Source of the DNA: Candidatus Desantisiibacteriota bacterium
GTDB lineage: Bacteria; JACRDZ01
Length of the DNA: 9,875 nucleotides
Direction: 5' to 3'
Assembly (NCBI GenBank): GCA_016209155.1
Contig: JACQWU010000324.1
Coordinates: 1 to 9,875, forward strand
The stretch's first letter is position 1. Each line of letters begins with the position of its first letter. This document shows, in pieces, positions 6,800-9,875 of the stretch. A model generated the notes under the pieces. The model was not told the origin of the DNA. It ran no database searches and saw only the letters and a list, made by a program, of their open reading frames with translations. The position numbers were made by a program, and so were the translations under genes.

Positions 6800-8704
6800 A
6801 TGGAACAACTTAAAATAAATATAAAAATTAGATGTCCAATTCTTACAGCAGGAGTTGGAGTAAGTCAAATTGGTATTGATATTAATCAGTTGAAAAATAG
6901 TGCAGGAAATCCAATCATTTCAGGTACTCATATAAAGGGTCGTCTTAAATTCGCTATTCTTCAAATATTACTGGCGTATGATGATGATATTTATACTATT
7001 CCATCGATAAATATAGAAGAAAAAGGTAAGAGAATTGATTTTTGGATTTCTCGTCTTGAAATTATTTTTGGCTCACCAGATAAGTTACCATCATCAATTA
7101 TAATAGATGATTTTGCTCTTCAAACTGGAATACCATTTTCAATTAATCATAGAATTGCGATTTCAAGGGATACCGGAACAGCAAAAGAAGGCGCACTTGT
7201 ATTTATGGAAGGGGCAAAATTTGGACAGGAATGTGACTGGATTGGAACAATTCAACTGCCACAAAATGGTATTTGTGAATTATCATTTGAAGAACTAAAG
7301 AGTTTGATTATATATGGATTTTTATGGTTTGATAGTATTGGTACTCAAAATAATATAGGGTGGGGTAAAATAATAGGAAAAAAAATTGAAAAACCTGCAT
7401 TTAATTTAGATGTTATTGTTGGTAAAATTAAAACAATTAATCCTACTATAAATAAAGTTGAACCTGAATACAAAGTAAATATTAGCAGTGAATGGGATTC
7501 ATTTGGGATAAAAATAGAATTAAGAAGTCCTTTATTAATAGCAGAACATTCAACAAAGAATAATTTTTTTGAAGGAAGAGATGATATCCCTGGAAGTGTA
7601 ATAAAAAGAGCTATTGCAGATTATCTATTATTAGAATTAGGAAAGCAACCTGGAGATTGGATAAACGAAAAATTGGTTAATGCTCCAAAAGGGGAAGAAT
7701 ATTCTGAAATTATTAAAGAATTTTCATCAGTTTTAATTCGTTTTGCTTTTCCAATAAACCCTGATATAGAAAAAATTGAGCGCCCATTTCCATTACCTAT
7801 TACTAGTTTTGCTTATAAAGGATGGCAATACAGTGAAAATGATGTACCAAGGGATATTTTAATTAATGATTTATTGGATAATATATATTTAACACATATA
7901 AAAGGGAATCGGATTGAATTTAAATGTGATAATAATTCATTAAATGGCTGGAGAACAATGGATGATGAATCTATTTTTATACCGCAACATTTTATCCATA
8001 CAAGGACTGCTATAAATAATTTTACTCTTGCTTCTGAAGACGCGAAACTTTTTAGTTATAAAGCTATTAGTAATATGAATAATAACAAGCAACAAATTTA
8101 TATTGGTGAAGTTATTTTCCCTAAATCAGAACCGCTTAAAAATCAAATAAAAAATATTTTGTCCAAAGTAAACACTATAGGTAAAGCATCAAGACACGGA
8201 CTAGGGAAGATTGAGATAAAAGAAATTTCTTTTGAAAAAGATAATTGGGAAGTAAGATTAAGTGAGTTTAATAAAATAATTAAAAATGACAAATTTTTAG
8301 TCCCAATTATGTTAGTTACGGAGGCAATTCTCCTTGAACCTTTTAATGTTCAGCTTAATAGTGATCTTAAACAAATGTATGAAATTACATGGAAAAAAAT
8401 TTTTGGGGAAAATATTGTACTTAAAACATTTTATGTAAATCATAAATTAAGGGGGATACGAAAATCAAGATATGGGGTACCTCCTGTTATTCTTACTAAT
8501 GCTGGAAGCGTGTTTTTACTAGAAATAGATAAAAAAGAACAAAATAAAATAAAAGAGATTTTTTTATCCGGGATTGAGGTTAGTGCCTATTTAGATAGTA
8601 TTGATAAAAAATGGAATTCATTCTGCCCTTATAGAAGGACAAATGGTTATGGTGAAGTAATTATCTGTCATCCAATCCATTTAAAAGGAGTCTCTAATGG
8701 ATAG
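6800..8704 (+). CDS. Operon gene 4: Csm3-like RAMP fused to a Csx10-like RAMP
   Basis: A 634-residue fusion. Residues 1-210 are a Cas7/Csm3-type RAMP: IGID (24-27, with D27 where Csm3 has its RNA-cleaving Asp), ISGTHIKGRLK (40-50), IIDDFAL (101-107), HRIAISRDTGTAKEGALVF (117-135) and the glycine loop NNIGWGKI (184-191). Residues about 230-634 resemble Csx10 of subtype III-D: IPGSVIKRAIAD (263-274), ERPFPLPITSFAYKGW (327-342), HTRTAINNFTLASEDAKLFS (400-419), GKASRHGLGKIEI (461-473), and a last part with NAGSVFLLEI and YRRTNGYGEVII. In type III complexes Cas7 subunits form the backbone on crRNA and Csx10 is taken as the Cas5-like cap; fusion would fix them side by side. AAGGA precedes the ATG, 15 bases after gene 3; the stop overlaps gene 5 by 8 bases. 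The RAMP assignment is firm, the Csx10 match is from motif memory. Confidence 0.82.
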   Translation: MEQLKINIKIRCPILTAGVGVSQIGIDINQLKNSAGNPIISGTHIKGRLKFAILQILLAYDDDIYTIPSINIEEKGKRIDFWISRLEIIFGSPDKLPSSIIIDDFALQTGIPFSINHRIAISRDTGTAKEGALVFMEGAKFGQECDWIGTIQLPQNGICELSFEELKSLIIYGFLWFDSIGTQNNIGWGKIIGKKIEKPAFNLDVIVGKIKTINPTINKVEPEYKVNISSEWDSFGIKIELRSPLLIAEHSTKNNFFEGRDDIPGSVIKRAIADYLLLELGKQPGDWINEKLVNAPKGEEYSEIIKEFSSVLIRFAFPINPDIEKIERPFPLPITSFAYKGWQYSENDVPRDILINDLLDNIYLTHIKGNRIEFKCDNNSLNGWRTMDDESIFIPQHFIHTRTAINNFTLASEDAKLFSYKAISNMNNNKQQIYIGEVIFPKSEPLKNQIKNILSKVNTIGKASRHGLGKIEIKEISFEKDNWEVRLSEFNKIIKNDKFLVPIMLVTEAILLEPFNVQLNSDLKQMYEITWKKIFGENIVLKTFYVNHKLRGIRKSRYGVPPVILTNAGSVFLLEIDKKEQNKIKEIFLSGIEVSAYLDSIDKKWNSFCPYRRTNGYGEVIICHPIHLKGVSNG

Positions 8705-9707
8705 AAATGAATATTTGAAAAAAATAAAGAGGGATAGATATTTCCCTGGACCTGAAATTATTAATATTTATAAAATTATTGGAAAACTGAAGACAGCTAC
8801 CCCTTTACATATAGGAAGTGGAGACTCTGGTAAAAAAGGTATTTCCGATGAAGAAGAGAATAATTGTGCTTTAATTGAAAGGGACAATAAAAAAATGCCT
8901 TATATCCCTGGTTCATCACTTAGAGGGACTCTGAGAAATTATCTTGAAACTAATTTAACACCATTTAATTCAATTGATGAATACGATGTTTCAAGTCTTG
9001 TAGTGACGAGTCTGCCTGATGCTGAATTTGAAAAACATAAAGGGATTACTGATGATGATATTGAAAATAAGAAAAATGAAATAAATCGTAATTTATTTAA
9101 CAATTTATTATCTGGTAATGAATCTGAGAAATATCTTTCAAATGAAATGGCAAAATTTTATATAGAAAATCTTGACCTTATAGCAGGATTATTTGGATCT
9201 GGACGATATAAAGGGAAAATAGAAATAGATTCAGGTATTATTCTAGATCCTTCTGATTGGTCAGATAAAAAGATATTTATTATGCCTGGTGTTGCAATTG
9301 ATCAGGAAACAGGAACAGCAAAAGATAAAAGTCTTTTTACTTATGAATTAATTACACAGGATGTGGAATTTAAGATTGAATTTACTTTAAGAAATGTGAA
9401 GTATTGGGAATTAGGTATGATATTTGAAGCAATGAATGCTTTTAATCATAAACATTTTCCACTTAGACTAGGTGGTTTAACAAATAATGGTTATGGAAAG
9501 ATGTCATGTCAAATAGAAAAGGTATATCAAATTGGAGATGATGATAGAAAAGAAGCAGGTAAAAAAGTTAAAAATGATATAAAAATATTTAATGAAAATG
9601 GTAATTGGGAAAGTTTTTTTATTGAAAAAAGAGGATTTAGTGATATTAATTCATTTGAAGAAAAATGTTTAAACAAATTTAATGAAGATATATTGTGTAA
9701 ATTATAA
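8697..9707 (+). CDS. Operon gene 5: Csm3-like (Cas7) RAMP protein
   Basis: A 336-residue RAMP. It shows the Cas7/Csm3 series: LKTATPLHIGSGDSG (31-45), GISD with D51 in the position of the Csm3 catalytic Asp, YIPGSSLRGTLRN (69-81), LFGSGRYKGKIEID (165-178), GVAIDQETGTAKDKSLFTYE (198-217) and the glycine loop RLGGLTNNGYGKM (257-269). About 80 residues between the first and second blocks (82-163) are charged and helical and look like the insertion found in some Cas7 proteins. The C-terminal 60 residues are lysine- and acid-rich and may pack against a neighbour. AAGGAG stands 6 bases before the ATG, which lies inside the end of gene 4, so the two are translationally coupled and probably made in fixed ratio. 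It likely forms the RNA-binding backbone together with genes 4 and 6. Confidence 0.88.
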   Translation: MDRNEYLKKIKRDRYFPGPEIINIYKIIGKLKTATPLHIGSGDSGKKGISDEEENNCALIERDNKKMPYIPGSSLRGTLRNYLETNLTPFNSIDEYDVSSLVVTSLPDAEFEKHKGITDDDIENKKNEINRNLFNNLLSGNESEKYLSNEMAKFYIENLDLIAGLFGSGRYKGKIEIDSGIILDPSDWSDKKIFIMPGVAIDQETGTAKDKSLFTYELITQDVEFKIEFTLRNVKYWELGMIFEAMNAFNHKHFPLRLGGLTNNGYGKMSCQIEKVYQIGDDDRKEAGKKVKNDIKIFNENGNWESFFIEKRGFSDINSFEEKCLNKFNEDILCKL

Positions 9708-9731
9708 GTTAAGTTTTTGAGGCATGATAAA

Positions 9732-9776
9732 ATGTTAATAGAATTAAATCGTATTTTATTATTAGGAGAATATTAA
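9732..9776 (+). CDS. Possible 14-residue upstream reading frame
   Basis: The only gap above 20 bases in the operon (9708-9775) holds an ATG at 9732 with GAGG nine bases upstream (9719-9722). It encodes MLIELNRILLLGEY and ends at TAA 9774-9776, whose last A is the first base of the next gene's ATG (TAATG). It may couple or throttle translation of the next gene, or may be chance in AT-rich DNA. The ribosome site of the next gene, AGGAGA, lies inside this frame. Confidence 0.3.
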   Translation: MLIELNRILLLGEY

Positions 9777-9875
9777 TGTTTTCATATAGTTTATTACGCT
9801 GTTTAATTGATTATGATATTATTGTTGATTCTCCAGTATATATAGGTGGAACATTAGAAAAAAAACTTTTCAAAA
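9776..9875 (+). CDS. Operon gene 6: RAMP protein, 5' part only
   Basis: The first 33 residues of a gene that runs off the right edge. YDIIVDSPVYIGGTLEK (13-29) is the usual first strand and turn of RAMP proteins (hydrophobic strand, then SPVxIGG). AGGAG is placed seven bases before the ATG. With only this much, the subgroup (Cas5/Csm4-like, Csm5-like or another Cas7) cannot be decided. Its place after two Csm3-like genes suggests a further subunit of the same complex. Confidence 0.65.
   Translation, partial: MFSYSLLRCLIDYDIIVDSPVYIGGTLEKKLFK

Noticed and set aside
7107-7298. Plus-strand frame of 63 codons inside gene 4
   Set aside because: Overlaps the Csm3-like domain in another frame; the RAMP motifs are in the main frame.
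2140-9875. CRISPR array accompanying the RAMP genes
   Set aside because: No regularly spaced repeats of 25-40 bases were found in any non-coding stretch; the only spacers long enough (2207-2562 and 9708-9775) hold a promoter, a leader and a tiny frame.

Overview
The window joins two unlike parts. Positions 1 to about 2200 hold a mixed accessory region of moderate GC: the 3' part of an AAA-type ATPase with a DUF4143 domain, a small CGGC-domain metal-binding protein, a short and probably frameshifted reading frame, and a hicB-hicA toxin-antitoxin pair on the minus strand. From about 2400 to the right edge lies one long plus-strand operon that is much richer in A and T. It has a strong promoter, good Shine-Dalgarno sites, and genes that overlap or nearly touch. 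The organism cannot be named from this window. The gene mix (DUF4143 ATPase, CGGC protein, HicAB, type III-like RAMP genes) and the purine-rich ribosome sites fit an anaerobic bacterium such as a spirochaete, firmicute or deltaproteobacterium, but this is only inference.

The operon is the main content. Genes 1 and 2 (2563-3624 and 3637-5196) are divergent paralogues. Gene 2 carries a C-terminal pair of membrane helices laid out as in CorA-type channels, while gene 1 stops just before that membrane part. Gene 3 (5189-6784) is a compact Cas10/Cmr2-like palm protein with no HD nuclease domain, whose active-site motif reads AGDEF instead of GGDD. Gene 4 (6800-8704) is a fusion of a Csm3-like RAMP (Cas7) with a Csx10-like RAMP. 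Gene 5 (8697-9707) is a second Csm3-like RAMP. A third RAMP gene starts at 9776 and runs off the window. No CRISPR array, Cas1, Cas2 or Cas6 gene is visible.

Taken together, the operon looks like a type III-D-related effector complex (Cas10-like subunit plus several Cas7/Csx10-type backbone subunits) encoded directly behind a membrane/soluble pair of CorA-like proteins. The most economical model is a sensing and signalling system: the RAMP complex recognises RNA or another ligand, the palm protein makes a nucleotide signal, and the CorA-like pair responds at the membrane. That model is inference. The directly visible parts are the RAMP motifs, the AGDEF palm motif, the paralogy of genes 1 and 2, the two membrane helices in gene 2, and the tight operon structure.
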